Below, one piece after another: positions 21,342 to 34,155 of a DNA stretch of 64,000 nt (position 1 is its first letter; the number at the start of each line of letters is the position of its first letter). The DNA comes from Petrolisthes cinctipes (lineage: Eukaryota; Arthropoda; Malacostraca; Decapoda; Porcellanidae), in contig JAWQEG010000477.1 of NCBI GenBank assembly GCA_033782935.1, positions 1,860,001 to 1,924,000 of the forward strand, in the 5' to 3' direction. The notes beneath the pieces were generated by a model. The model saw only the letters and a list, made by a program, of their open reading frames with translations, was not told the origin of the DNA and ran no database searches. The position numbers were made by a program, and so were the translations under genes.

Positions 21342-23650
21342 GCTCAAAATCGACATTTTAGGTGCCAAAAAATCGATATCTCAAATTCAGTCCCAAAACA
21401 CCCGAAAATTCGATATTTAGAGGTCCCAGAAGGTATCTGTACATGCCTACTCCGTGTTAGAGTATTTTCAAAATACAGGCCAAAAACATACTGAAAATCG
21501 ATCTTTTAGGTGCCCAAAAGTCGATATGTGCATGCATCTTCTGTACCCGTTTATATCTCAAATTCTGGCCCTAAACACCCGAAAATTCGATATTTTGGGG
21601 TCCCAGAAGCGATCTCTACATGCCTACTCCGTGTTAGAGTATTTTCAAAATTCAGGCCCAAAACATACTGAAAATAGATATTTTTGGTGCCCAAAGTCAA
21701 TATGTGCATGTATCTTCTGTACCCGTTTATATCTCAAATTCAGGCTCAAAACACCCGAAAATTCAATATTTTGGGGTCCCAGAAGCAATCTGTACAGTGC
21801 TAGAATATTTTCAAAATATTGGCTAAAAACATGCTAAAAATCGATCTTTTAGGTGCCAAAAAGTCGATATCTCAAATTCAGTCCCAAAACACCCAAAAAT
21901 TCGATATTTAGGGGTCCCAGAAGCGATCTGTACATGCCTACTCCGTGTTAGAGTATTTTCAAAATACATGCTCAAAACATACTGAAAATCGATCTTTTAG
22001 GTGCACAAAAGTCGATATGTGCATGCATCTTCAGTACCCGTTTATATCTCAAATTCTGGCCCTAAACACCCGAAAATTCGATATTTAGGGGTCCCAGAAG
22101 CAATCTGTACATGCCTACTCAGTGTTAGAGTATTTTCAAAATACAGTCCCAAAACATGCTGAAAATCGATATTTTAGATGCCCAAAGTCAATATGTGCAT
22201 GTATCTTCTGTACCCGTTTATATCTCAAATTCAGGCTCAAAACACCCGAAAATTCAATATTTTGGGGTCCCAGAAGCAATCTGTACATGCCTACACAGTG
22301 CTAGAATATTTTCAAAATATAGGCTAAAAACATGCTAAAAATCGACATTTTAAGTGCCAAAAAATCGATATCTCAAATTTAGTTGCAAAACACCCGAAAA
22401 TTCGATATTTAGAGGTCCAAGATGGCATCTGTACATGCCTACTCCGTGTTAGAGTATTTTCAAAATACAGGCCAAAAACATACTGAAAATCGATCTTTTA
22501 GGTGCCCAAAAGTCGATATGTGCATGCATCTTCTGTACCCGTTTATATCTCAAATTCTGGCCCAAAACACCCGAAAATTCGATATTTTGGGGTCCCAGAA
22601 GCGATCTGTACATGCATACTCCCTGTTAGAGTATTTTCAAAATTCAGGCCCAAAACATGCTGAAAATCGATATTTTTGGTGCCCAAAGTTGATATGTGCA
22701 TGCATCTTCAGTACCCGTTTATATCTCAAATTCAGGCTCAAAACACCAGAAAATTCAATATTTTGGGGTCCCAGAAGCAATCTGTACAGTGCTAGAATAT
22801 TTTCAAAATATAGGCTAAAAAACAGGCTAAAAATCGATCTTTTAGGTGCCATAAAGTCGATATCTCAAATTCAGTCCCAAAACACCCGAAAATTCGATAT
22901 TTTGGGGTCCCAGAAGCGATCTGTACATGCCTACTCCGTGTTAGAGTATTTTCAAAATACATGCTCAAAACATACTGAAAATCGATCTTTTAGGTGCACA
23001 AAAGTCGATATGTGCATGCATCTTCAGTACCCGTTTATATCTTGAATTCAGGCTCAAAACACCCGAAAATTCAATATTTTAGGGTCCCAGAAGCAATCTG
23101 TACATGCCTACTCAGTGTTAGAGTATTTTCAAAATACAGGCCAAAACATGCAGAAAATCGATATTTTAGATCCCAAAAAATCGATATCTCAAATTCAGTC
23201 CCAAAACACCCGAAAATTCGATATTTAGAGGTCCCAGAAGGTATCTGTACATGCTTACTCCATGTTAGAGTATTTTCAAAATAAAGGCCAAAAACATACT
23301 GAAAATCGATCTTTTAGGTGCCCAAAAGTCGATATGTGCATGCATCTTCTGTACCCGTTTATATCTCAAATTCTGGCCCTAAACACCCGAAAATTCGATA
23401 TTTTGGGGTCCCAGAATCGATCTGTACATGCCTACTCCGTGTTAGAGTATTTTCAAAATTCAGGCCCAAAACATGCTGAAAATCGATATTTTTGGTGCCC
23501 AAAGTCAATATGTGCATGTATCTTCTGTACCCGTTTATATCTCAAATTCAGGCTAAAAACACCCGAAAATTCAATATTTTGGGGTCCCAGAAGCAATCTG
23601 TACATGCCTACTCAGTGCTAGAATATTTTCAAAATATAGGCTAAAAACAT
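21342..23650 (+). repeat. 2309-bp segmental duplication, copy 2
   Basis: It directly follows copy 1. Only a few differences were seen, for example GAAAATAGATATTTTTGG near 21672 (copy 1 GAAAATCGATATTTTTGG) and AATATTGGCTAAAA near 21817 (copy 1 AATATAGGC). After about 23650 the pairing ends: copy 1 continues CATGCTCAAAATCGACATT, copy 2 CATGCTAAAAATCGATCTT. Confidence 0.92.
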
Positions 23651-26600
23651 GCTAAAAATCGATCTTTTATGTGCCAAAAAGTCGATATCTCAAATTCAGT
23701 CCCAAAACACCCGAAAATTCCATATTTAGGGGCCCCAGAAGCGATCTGTACATGCCTACTCCGTGTTAGAGTATTTTCAAAATACATGCTCAAAACATAC
23801 TGAAAATCGGTCTTTTAGGTGCACAAAAGTCGATATGTGCATGCATCTTCAGTACCCGTTTATATCTCAAATTCAGGCTCAAAACACCCGAAAATTCAAT
23901 ATTTTGGGGTCCCAGAAGCAATCTGTACATGCCTACTCAGTGTTAGAGTATTTTCAAAATACAGGCCCAAAACATGCTGAAAATCGATATTTTAGATGCA
24001 CAAAGTCAATATGTGCATGTATCTTCTGTACCCGTTTATATCTCAAATTCAGGCTCAAAACACCCGAAAATTCAATATTTTGGGGTCCCAGAAGCAATCT
24101 GTACAGTGCTAGAATATTTTCAAAATATAGGCTAAAAACATGCTAAAAATCGATCTTTTAAGTGCCAAAAAGTCGATATCTCAAATTCAGTCCCAAAACA
24201 CCCGAAAATTCGATATGTTGGGGGCCCAGAAGCGATCTGTACATGCCTACTCCGTGTTAGAGTATTTTCAAAATACAGGCCAAAAACATACTGAAAATCG
24301 ATCTTTTAGGTGCCCAAAAGTCGATATGTGCATGCATCTTCTGTACCCGTTTAAATCTCAAATTCTGGCCCTAAACACCCGAAAATTCGATATTTTGGGG
24401 TCCCAGAAGCGATCTGTACATGCCTACTCCGTGTTAGAGTATTTTCAAAATTCAGGCCCAAAACATGCTGAAAATCGATATTTTTGGTGCCCAAAGTCAA
24501 TATGTGCATGTATCTTCTGTACCCGTTTATATCTCAAATTCAGGCTCAAAACACCCGAAAATTCAATATTTTGGGGTCCCAGAAGCAATCTGTACATGCC
24601 TACTCAGTGCTAGAATATTTTCAAAATATAGGCTAAAAACATGCTAAAAATCGATCTTTTAGGTGCCAAAAAGTCGATATCTCAAATTCAGTCCCAAAAC
24701 ACCCGAAAATTCGATATTTAGAGGTCCCAGAAGCGATCTGTACATGCCTACTCCGTGTTAGAGTATTTTCAAAATTCAGGCCAAAAACATATTGAAAATC
24801 GATCTTTTAGGTGCCCAAAAGTCGATATGTGCATGCATCTTCTGTACCCGTTTATATCTCAAATTCTGGCCCTAAACACCCGAAAATTCGATATTTTGGG
24901 GTCCCAGAAGCAATCTGTACATGCCTACTCCGTGTTAGAGTATTTTCAAAATTCAGGCCCAAAACATGCTGAAAATCGATATTTTTGGTGCCCAAAGTCA
25001 ATATGTGCATGTATCTTCTGTACCCGTTTATATCTCAAATTCAGGCTCGAAACACCCGAAAATTCAATATTTTGGGGTCCCAGAAGCAATCTGTACATGC
25101 CTACTCAGTGCTAGAATATTTTCAAAATATAGGCTAAAAACATGCTAAAAATCGATCTTTTAGGTGCCAAAAAGTCGATATCTCAAATTCAGTCCCAAAA
25201 CACCCGAAAATTCGATATTTAGTTGTCCCAGAAGCGTTCTGTACATGCCTACTCCGTGTAAGAGTATTTTCAAATTATATGCTCAAAACATACTGAAAAT
25301 CAATCTTTTAGGTGCACAAAAGTCGATATGTGCATGCATCTTCAGTACCCGTTTATATCTCAAATTCAGGCTCAAAACACCCGAAAATTCAATATTTTGG
25401 GGTCCCAGAAGCAATCTGTACATGCCTACTCAGTGTTAGAGTATTTTCAAAATACAGGCCCAAAACATGCTGAAAATCGATATTTTAGATGCCCAAAGTC
25501 AATATGTGCATGTATCTTCTGTACCCGTTTATATCTCAAATTCAGTCTCAAAACACCCGAAAATTCAATATTTTGGGGTCCCAGAAGCAATCTGAACATG
25601 CCTACACAGTGCTAGAATATTTTCAAAATATAGGCTAAAAACATGCTAAAAATCGACATTTTAGGTGCCAAAAAAATCGATATCTCAAATTCAGTCCCAA
25701 AACACCCGAAAATTCGATATTTAGAGGTCCCAGAAGGTATCTGTACATGCCTACTCCGTGTTAGAGTATTTTCAAAATACAGGCCAAAAACATACTGAAA
25801 ATCGATCTTTTAGGTGCCCAAAAGTCGATATGTGCATGCATCTTCTGTACCCGTTTATATCTCAAATTCAGGCTCAAAACACCCGAAAATTCAATATTTT
25901 GGGGCGCCAGAAGCAATCTGTACATGCCTACTCAGTGTTAAAGTATTTTCAAAATACAGGCCCAAAACATGCTGAAAATCGATATTTTAGATGCCCAAAG
26001 TCAATATGTGCATGTATCTTCTGTACCCGTTAATATCTCAAATTCAGGCTCAAAACACCTGAAAATTCAATATTTTGGGGTCCCAGAAGCAATCTGTACA
26101 TGCCTACACAGTGCTAGAATATTTTCAAAATATAGGCTAAAAACATGCTAAAAATCGACATTTTAGGTGCCAAAAAATCGATATCTCAAATTCAGTCCCA
26201 AAACACCCGAAAATTCGATATTTAGAGGTCCCAGAAGGTATCTGTACATGCCTACTCCGTGTTAGAGTATTTTCAAAATACAGGCCAAAAACATACTGAA
26301 AATCGATCTTTTAGGTGCCCAAAAGTCGATATGTGCATGCATCCTCTGTACCCGTTTATATCTCAAATTCTGGCCCTAAACACCCGAAAATTCGATATTT
26401 TGGGGTCCCAGAACCGATCTGTACATGCCTACTCTGTGTTAGAGTATTTTCAAAATTCAGGCCCAAAACATGCTGGAAATCGATATTTTTGGTGCCCAAA
26501 GTCAATATGTGCATGTATCTTCTTTACCCGTTTATATCTCAAATTCAGGCTCAAAACACCCGAAAATTCAATATTTTGGGGTCCCAGAAGCAATCTGTAC

Positions 26601-26692
26601 ATGCCTACTCAGTGCTAGAATATTTTCAAAATATAGGCTAAAAACATGCTACATGCTCAAAACATACTGAAAATCGATCTTTTAGGTGCACG
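23651..26692 (+). repeat. Trimers at 23763, 24254, 24755, 25256, 25758, 26259
   Basis: Lengths are 491, 501, 501, 502 and 501 bp, then a partial unit. 24755 has a first monomer mixing B2 and A2 (AATTCAGGCCAAAAACATATTG). 25256 starts GTGTAAGAG and has the variant AGTTGTCCCAGAAGCGTTC in the preceding C. Its C2 has one extra A. 26259 is A2-B2 with GCATCCTCTGTACCCG and AGAACCGATCTG, two variants shared with 28830 and 31754, and ends in the C/A1 chimera. Confidence 0.86.
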
Positions 26693-26806
26693 AAAGTCGA
26701 TATGTGCATGCATCTTCAGTACCCGTTTATATCTCAAATTCAGGCTCAAAACACCCGAAAATTCAATATTTTGGGGTCCCAGAAGCAATCTGTACATGCC
26801 TACTCA
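26612..26806 (+). repeat. 195-bp C/A1 chimeric monomer
   Basis: It begins as C (GTGCTAGAATATTTTC, AATATAGGCTAAAAACATGCT) and jumps to A1 at ACATGCTCAAAACATACTG. The junction leaves two adjacent copies of ACATGCT, a word present at the join in both parents. The monomer is 18 bp longer than A1. Two further copies occur at 29183-29377 and 32107-32301; those two continue into A2 sequence rather than A1. Confidence 0.9.
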
Positions 26807-29616
26807 GTGTTAGAGTATTTTCAAAATACAGGCCCAATACATGCTGAAAATCGATATTTTAGATGCCCAAAGTCAATATGTGCATGTATCTTCTGTACCC
26901 GTTTATATATCAAATACAGGCTCAAAACACCCGAAAATTCAATATTTTGGGGTCCCAGAAGCGATCTGTACATGCCTACTCCGTGTTAGACTATTTTCAA
27001 AATACATGTTAAAAACATACTGAAAATCGATCTTTTAGGTGCACAAAAGTCGATATGTGCATGCATCTTCAGTACCCGTTTATATCTCAAATTCAGGCTC
27101 AAAACACCCGAAAATTCAATATTTTGGGGTCCCAGAAGCAATCTGTACATGCCTACTCAGTGTTAGAGTATTTTCAAAATTCAGGCCCAAAACATGCTGA
27201 AAATCGATATTTTAGATGCCCAAAGTCAATATGTGCATGTATCTTCTGTACCCGTTTATATCTCAAATTCAGACTCAAAACACCCGAAAATTCAATATTT
27301 TGGGGTCCCAGAAGCAATCTGTACATGCCTACACAGTGCTAGAATATTTTCAAAATATAGGCTAAAAACATGCTAAAAATCGACATTTTAGGTGCCAAAA
27401 AATCTATATCTTAAATTCAGTCCGAAAACACTCGAAAATTCGATATTTAGAGGTCCCAGAAGGTATCTGTACATGCCTACTCCGTGTTAGAGTATTTTCA
27501 AAATACAGGCCAAAAACATACTGAAAATCGATCTTTTAGGTGCCCAAAAGTCGATATGTGCATGCATCTTCTGTACCCGTTTATATCTCAAATTCTGTCC
27601 CTAAACACCCGAAAATTCGATATTTTGGGGTCCCAGAAGCGATCTGTACATGCCTACTCCGTGTTAGAGTATTTTCAAGATACATGCTCAAAACATACTG
27701 AAAATCGATCTTTTAGGTGCACAAAAGTCGATATGTGCATGCATCTTCAGTACCCGTTTATATCTCAAATTCAGGCTCAAAACACCCGAAAATTCAATAT
27801 TTTAGGGTCCCAGAAGCAATCTGTACATGCCTACTCAGTGTTAGAGTATTTTCAAAATACAGGCCCAAAACATGCTGAAAATCGATATTTTAGATGCCCA
27901 AAGTCAATATGTGCATGTATCTTCTGTACCCGTTTATATCTCAAATTCTGTCCCTAAATACCCGAAAATTCGATATTTTGGGGTCCCAGAAGCGATCTGT
28001 ACATGCCTACTCCGTGTTAGAGTATTTTCAAAATACATGCTCAAAACATACTGAAAATCGATCTTTTAGGTGCACAAAAGTCGATATGTGCATGCATCTT
28101 CAATACCCGTTTATATCTCAAATTCAGGCTCAAAACACCCGAAAATTCAATATTTTGGGGTCCCAGAAGCAATCTGTACAGTGCTAGAATATTTTCAAAA
28201 TATAGGCTAAAAACATGCTAAAAATCGATCTTTTAGGTGCCAAAAAGTCTATGTCTCAAATTCAGTCCCAAAACACCCGAAAATTCGATATTTAGGGGTC
28301 CCAGAAGCGATCTGTACATGCCTACTCCGTGTTAGAGTATTTTCAAAATACATGCTCAAAACATACTGAAAATCGATCTTTTAGGTGCACAAAAGTCGAT
28401 ATGTGCATGCATCTTCAGTACCCGTTTATATCTCAAATTCAGGCTCAAAACACCCGAAAATTCAATATTTTGGGGTCCCAGAAGCAATCTGTACATGCCT
28501 ACTCAGTGTTAGAGTATTTTCAAAATACAGGCCCAAAACATGCTGAAAATCGATATTTTAAATGCCCAAAGTCAATATGTGCATGTATCTTCTGTACCCG
28601 TTTATATCTCAAATTCAGGCTCAAAACACCCGAAAATTCAATATTTTGGGGTCCCAGAAGCAATCTGTACATGCCTACACAGTGCTAGAATATTTTCAAA
28701 ATATAGGCTAAAAACATGCTAAAAATCGACATTTTAGGTGCCAAAAAATCGATATCTCAAATTCAGTCCCAAAACACCCGAAAATTCGATATTTAGAGGT
28801 CCCAGAAGGTATCTGTACATGCCTACTCCGTGTTAGAGTATTTTCAAAATACAGGCCAAAAACATACTGAAAATCGATCTTTTAGGTGCCCAAAAGTCGA
28901 TATGTGCATGCATCCTCTGTACCCGTTTATATCTCAAATTCTGGCCCTAAACACCCGAAAATTCGATATTTTGTGTTCCCAGAACCGATCTGTACATGCC
29001 TACTCTGTGTTAGAGTATTTTCAAAATTCAGGCCCAAAACATGCTGAAAATCGATATTTTTGGTGCCCAAAGTCAATATGTGCATGTATCTTCTGTACCC
29101 GTTTATATCTCAAATTCAGGCTCAAAACACCCGAAAATTCAATATTTTGGGGTCCCAGAAGCAATCTGTACATGCCTACTCAGTGCTAGAATATTTTCAA
29201 AATATAGGCTAAAAACATGCTACATGCTCAAAACATACTGAAAATTGATCTTTTAGGTGCACAAAAGTCGATATGTGCATGCATCCTTTGTACCCATTTA
29301 TATCTCAAATTCTGGCCCTAAACACCCGAAAATTCGATATTTTGGGGTCCCAGAACAGATCTGTACATGCCTACTCTGTGTTAGAGTATTTTCAAAATAT
29401 AGGCCAAAAACATACTGAAAATCGATCTTTTAGGTGCCCAAAAGACGATATGTGCATGCATCTTCTGTACCCGTTTATATCTCAAATTCTGGCCCTAAAC
29501 ACCCGAAAATTCGATATTTGGGGTCCCAGAAGCGATCTGTACATGCCTACTCCGTGTTAGAGTATTTTCAAAATTCAGGCCCAAAACATGCTGAAAATCG
29601 ATCTTTTAGGTGCACA
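26693..29616 (+). repeat. 2924-bp segmental duplication, copy 1
   Basis: Pairing with copy 2 at offset 2924 starts just after CACGAAAGTCG (26692; copy 2 has CACAAAAGTCG). Shared private variants run through the block: GACTATTTTC, TACATGTTAAAAAC, AATCTATATCTTAAATTC, GTCCGAAAACACTCG, TTTTCAAGATACATG, CTTCAATACCCG, AGTCTATGTCTC, TTTTAAATGCCC, TTTTGTGTTCCCAG, GAAAATTGATC and TTTGTACCCATTTAT. Monomer order after the chimera is B1, A1, B1, C2, A2, A1, B1/A2, A1, C1, A1, B1, C2, A2, B2, chimera, A2, B2/A1. Confidence 0.95.
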
Positions 29617-32540
29617 AAAGTCGATATGTGCATGCATCTTCAGTACCCGTTTATATCTCAAATTCAGGCTCAAAACACCCGAAAATTCAATATTTTGGGG
29701 TCCCAGAAGCAATCTGTACATGCCTACTCAGTGTTAGAGTATTTTCAAAATACAGGCCCAATACATGCTGAAAATCGATATTTTAGATGCCCAAAGTCAA
29801 TATGTGCATGTATCTTCTGTACCCGTTTATATATCAAATACAGGCTCAAAACACCCGAAAATTCAATATTTTGGGGTCCCAGAAGCGATCTGTACATGCC
29901 TACTCCGTGTTAGACTATTTTCAAAATACATGTTAAAAACATACTGAAAATCGATCTTTTAGGTGCACAAAAGTCGATATGTGCATGCATCTTCAGTACC
30001 CGTTTATATCTCAAATTCAGGCTCAAAACACCCGAAAATTCAATATTTTGGGGTCCCAGAAGCAATCTGTACATGCCTACTCAGTGTTAGAGTATTTTCA
30101 AAATTCAGGCCCAAAACATGCTGAAAATCGATATTTTAGATGCCCAAAGTCAATATGTGCATGTATCTTCTGTACCCGTTTATATCTCAAATTCAGACTC
30201 AAAACACCCGAAAATTCAATATTTTGGGGTCCCAGAAGCAATCTGTACATGCCTACACAGTGCTAGAATATTTTCAAAATATAGGCTAAAAACATGCTAA
30301 AAATCGACATTTTAGGTGCCAAAAAATCTATATCTTAAATTCAGTCCGAAAACACTCGAAAATTCGATATTTAGAGGTCCCAGAAGGTATCTGTACATGC
30401 CTACTCCGTGTTAGAGTATTTTCAAAATACAGGCCAAAAACATACTGAAAATCGATCTTTTAGGTGCCCAAAAGTCGATATGTGCATGCATCTTCTGTAC
30501 CCGTTTATATCTCAAATTCTGTCCCTAAACACCCGAAAATTCGATATTTTGGGGTCCCAGAAGCGATCTGTACATGCCTACTCCGTGTTAGAGTATTTTC
30601 AAGATACATGCTCAAAACATACTGAAAATCGATCTTTTAGGTGCACAAAAGTCGATATGTGCATGCATCTTCAGTACCCGTTTATATCTCAAATTCAGGC
30701 TCAAAACACCCGAAAATTCAATATTTTAGGGTCCCAGAAGCAATCTGTACATGCCTACTCAGTGTTAGAGTATTTTCAAAATACAGGCCCAAAACATGCT
30801 GAAAATCGATATTTTAGATGCCCAAAGTCAATATGTGCATGTATCTTCTGTACCCGTTTATATCTCAAATTCTGTCCCTAAATACCCGAAAATTCGATAT
30901 TTTGGGGTCCCAGAAGCGATCTGTACATGCCTACTCCGTGTTAGAGTATTTTCAAAATACATGCTCAAAACATACTGAAAATCGATCTTTTAGGTGCACA
31001 AAAGTCGATATGTGCATGCATCTTCAATACCCGTTTATATCTCAAATTCAGGCTCAAAACACCCGAAAATTCAATATTTTGGGGTCCCAGAAGCAATCTG
31101 TACAGTGCTAGAATATTTTCAAAATATAGGCTAAAAACATGCTAAAAATCGATCTTTTAGGTGCCAAAAAGTCTATGTCTCAAATTCAGTCCCAAAACAC
31201 CCGAAAATTCGATATTTAGGGGTCCCAGAAGCGATCTGTACATGCCTACTCCGTGTTAGAGTATTTTCAAAATACATGCTCAAAACATACTGAAAATCGA
31301 TCTTTTAGGTGCACAAAAGTCGATATGTGCATGCATCTTCAGTACCCGTTTATATCTCAAATTCAGGCTCAAAACACCCGAAAATTCAATATTTTGGGGT
31401 CCCAGAAGCAATCTGTACATGCCTACTCAGTGTTAGAGTATTTTCAAAATACAGGCCCAAAACATGCTGAAAATCGATATTTTAAATGCCCAAAGTCAAT
31501 ATGTGCATGTATCTTCTGTACCCGTTTATATCTCAAATTCAGGCTCAAAACACCCGAAAATTCAATATTTTGGGGTCCCAGAAGCAATCTGTACATGCCT
31601 ACACAGTGCTAGAATATTTTCAAAATATAGGCTAAAAACATGCTAAAAATCGACATTTTAGGTGCCAAAAAATCGATATCTCAAATTCAGTCCCAAAACA
31701 CCCGAAAATTCGATATTTAGAGGTCCCAGAAGGTATCTGTACATGCCTACTCCGTGTTAGAGTATTTTCAAAATACAGGCCAAAAACATACTGAAAATCG
31801 ATCTTTTAGGTGCCCAAAAGTCGATATGTGCATGCATCCTCTGTACCCGTTTATATCTCAAATTCTGGCCCTAAACACCCGAAAATTCGATATTTTGTGT
31901 TCCCAGAACCGATCTGTACATGCCTACTCTGTGTTAGAGTATTTTCAAAATTCAGGCCCAAAACATGCTGAAAATCGATATTTTTGGTGCCCAAAGTCAA
32001 TATGTGCATGTATCTTCTGTACCCGTTTATATCTCAAATTCAGGCTCAAAACACCCGAAAATTCAATATTTTGGGGTCCCAGAAGCAATCTGTACATGCC
32101 TACTCAGTGCTAGAATATTTTCAAAATATAGGCTAAAAACATGCTACATGCTCAAAACATACTGAAAATTGATCTTTTAGGTGCACAAAAGTCGATATGT
32201 GCATGCATCCTTTGTACCCATTTATATCTCAAATTCTGGCCCTAAACACCCGAAAATTCGATATTTTGGGGTCCCAGAACAGATCTGTACATGCCTACTC
32301 TGTGTTAGAGTATTTTCAAAATATAGGCCAAAAACATACTGAAAATCGATCTTTTAGGTGCCCAAAAGACGATATGTGCATGCATCTTCTGTACCCGTTT
32401 ATATCTCAAATTCTGGCCCTAAACACCCGAAAATTCGATATTTGGGGTCCCAGAAGCGATCTGTACATGCCTACTCCGTGTTAGAGTATTTTCAAAATTC
32501 AGGCCCAAAACATGCTGAAAATCGATCTTTTAGGTGCACA
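29617..32540 (+). repeat. 2924-bp segmental duplication, copy 2
   Basis: It follows copy 1 without a gap. I found no base difference in the stretches compared by eye, and the pairing runs on to 32612, where copy 2 has TTCGATATT and copy 1 has TTCAATATT at 29689. This is the most recent-looking large duplication in the window, or possibly an assembly effect. Confidence 0.93.
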
Positions 32541-32978
32541 AAAGTCGATATGTGCATGCATCTTCAGTACCCGTTTATATCTCAAATTCAGGCTCAAAAC
32601 ACCCGAAAATTCGATATTTTGGGGTCCCAGAAGCTATCTGTAAATGCCTACTCCGTGTTAGAGTATTTTCAAAATTCAGGCCCAAAACATGCTGAAAATC
32701 GATATTTTTGGTGCCCAAAGTCAATATGTGCATGTATCTTCTGTACCCGTTTATATCTCAAATTCAGGCTCAAAACAACCGAAAATTCAATATTTTGGGG
32801 TCCCAGAAGCAATTTGTACATGCCTACTCAGTGCTAGAATATTTTCAAAATATAGGCTAAAAACATGCTAAAAATCGATCTTTTAGGTGCCAAAAAGTCG
32901 ATATCTCAAATTCAGTCCCAAAACACACGAAAATTCGATATTTAGGGGTCCCAGAAGCGATCTGTACATGCCTACTCC
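32541..32978 (+). repeat. Transition: end of B2/A1 hybrid, then B2 and C1
   Basis: B2 starts at 32655 and C1 at 32831. Private variants are AAGCTATCTGTAAATGCC, CAAAACAACCGAAAATTC, AGCAATTTGTACATG and CAAAACACACG. AACAACCG also occurs in both 1177-bp copies that follow. Confidence 0.85.
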
Positions 32979-34155
32979 GTGTTAGAGTATTTTCAAAATA
33001 CATGCTCAAAACATACTGAAAATCGATCTTTTAGGTGCACAAAAGTCGATATGTGCATGCATCTTCAGTACCCGTTTATATCTCAAATTCAGGCTCAAAA
33101 CACCCGAAAATTCGATATTTTGGGGTCCCAGAAGCAATCTGTACATGCCTACTCAGTGTTAGAGTATTTTCAAAATTCAGGCCCAAAACATGCTGAAAAT
33201 CGATCTTTTAGGTGCACAAAAGTCGATATGTGCATGCATCTTCAGTACCCGTTTATATCTCAAATTCAGGCTCAAAACACCCGAAAATTCGATATTTTGG
33301 GGTCCCAGAAGGTATCTGTACATGCCTACTCCGTGTTAGAGTATTTTCAAAATTCAGGCCCAAAACATGCTGAAAATCGATATTTTTGGTGCCCAAAGTC
33401 AATATGTGCATGTATCTTCTGTACCCGTTTATATCTCAAATTCAGGCTCAAAACAACCGAAAATTCAATATTTTGGGGTCCCAGAAGCAATCTGTACATG
33501 CCTACACAGTGCTAGAATATTTTCAAAATATAGGCTCAAAACATGCTAAAAATCGACATTTTAGGTGCCAAAAATCGATATCTCAAATTCAGTCCCAAAA
33601 CACCCGAAAATTCGATATTTAGGGGACCCAGAAGCGATCTGTACATGCCTACTCCGTGTTAGAGTATTTTCAAAATACATGATCAAAACATACTGAAAAT
33701 CGATCTTTTAGGTGCACAAAAGTCGATATGTGCATGCATCTTCAGTACCCGTTTATATCTCAAATTCAGGCTCAAAACACCCGAAAATTCAATATTTTGG
33801 GGTCCCAGAAGCAATCTGTACATGCCTACTCTGTGTTAGAGTATTTTCAAAATACAGGCCCAAAACATGCTGAAAATCGATATTTTAGATGCCCAAAGTC
33901 AATATGTGCATGTATCTTCTGTACCCGTTTATATCTGAAATTCAGGCTCAAAACACCCGAAAATTCAATATTTTGGGGTCCCAGAAGCAATCTGTACATT
34001 CCTACTTAGTGCTAGAATATTTTCAAAATATAGGCTAAAAACATGATAAAAATCGACATTTTTTGTGCCAAAAATCGATATCTCAAATTCAGTCCCAAAA
34101 CACCCGAAAATTCGATATTTAGGGGTCCCAGAAGCGATCTGTACATGCCTACTCC
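32979..34155 (+). repeat. 1177-bp segmental duplication, copy 1
   Basis: Seven monomers: A1, B2/A1 hybrid, B2, C2, A1, B1, C2 (177, 177, 176, 147, 177, 176, 147 bp), with starts at 32979, 33156, 33333, 33509, 33656, 33833 and 34009. Both C2 copies have one base fewer than usual (GCCAAAAATCG). Private to this copy: CATGATCAAAAC, TATATCTGAAATTC and GTACATTCCTACTTAG. Confidence 0.92.
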
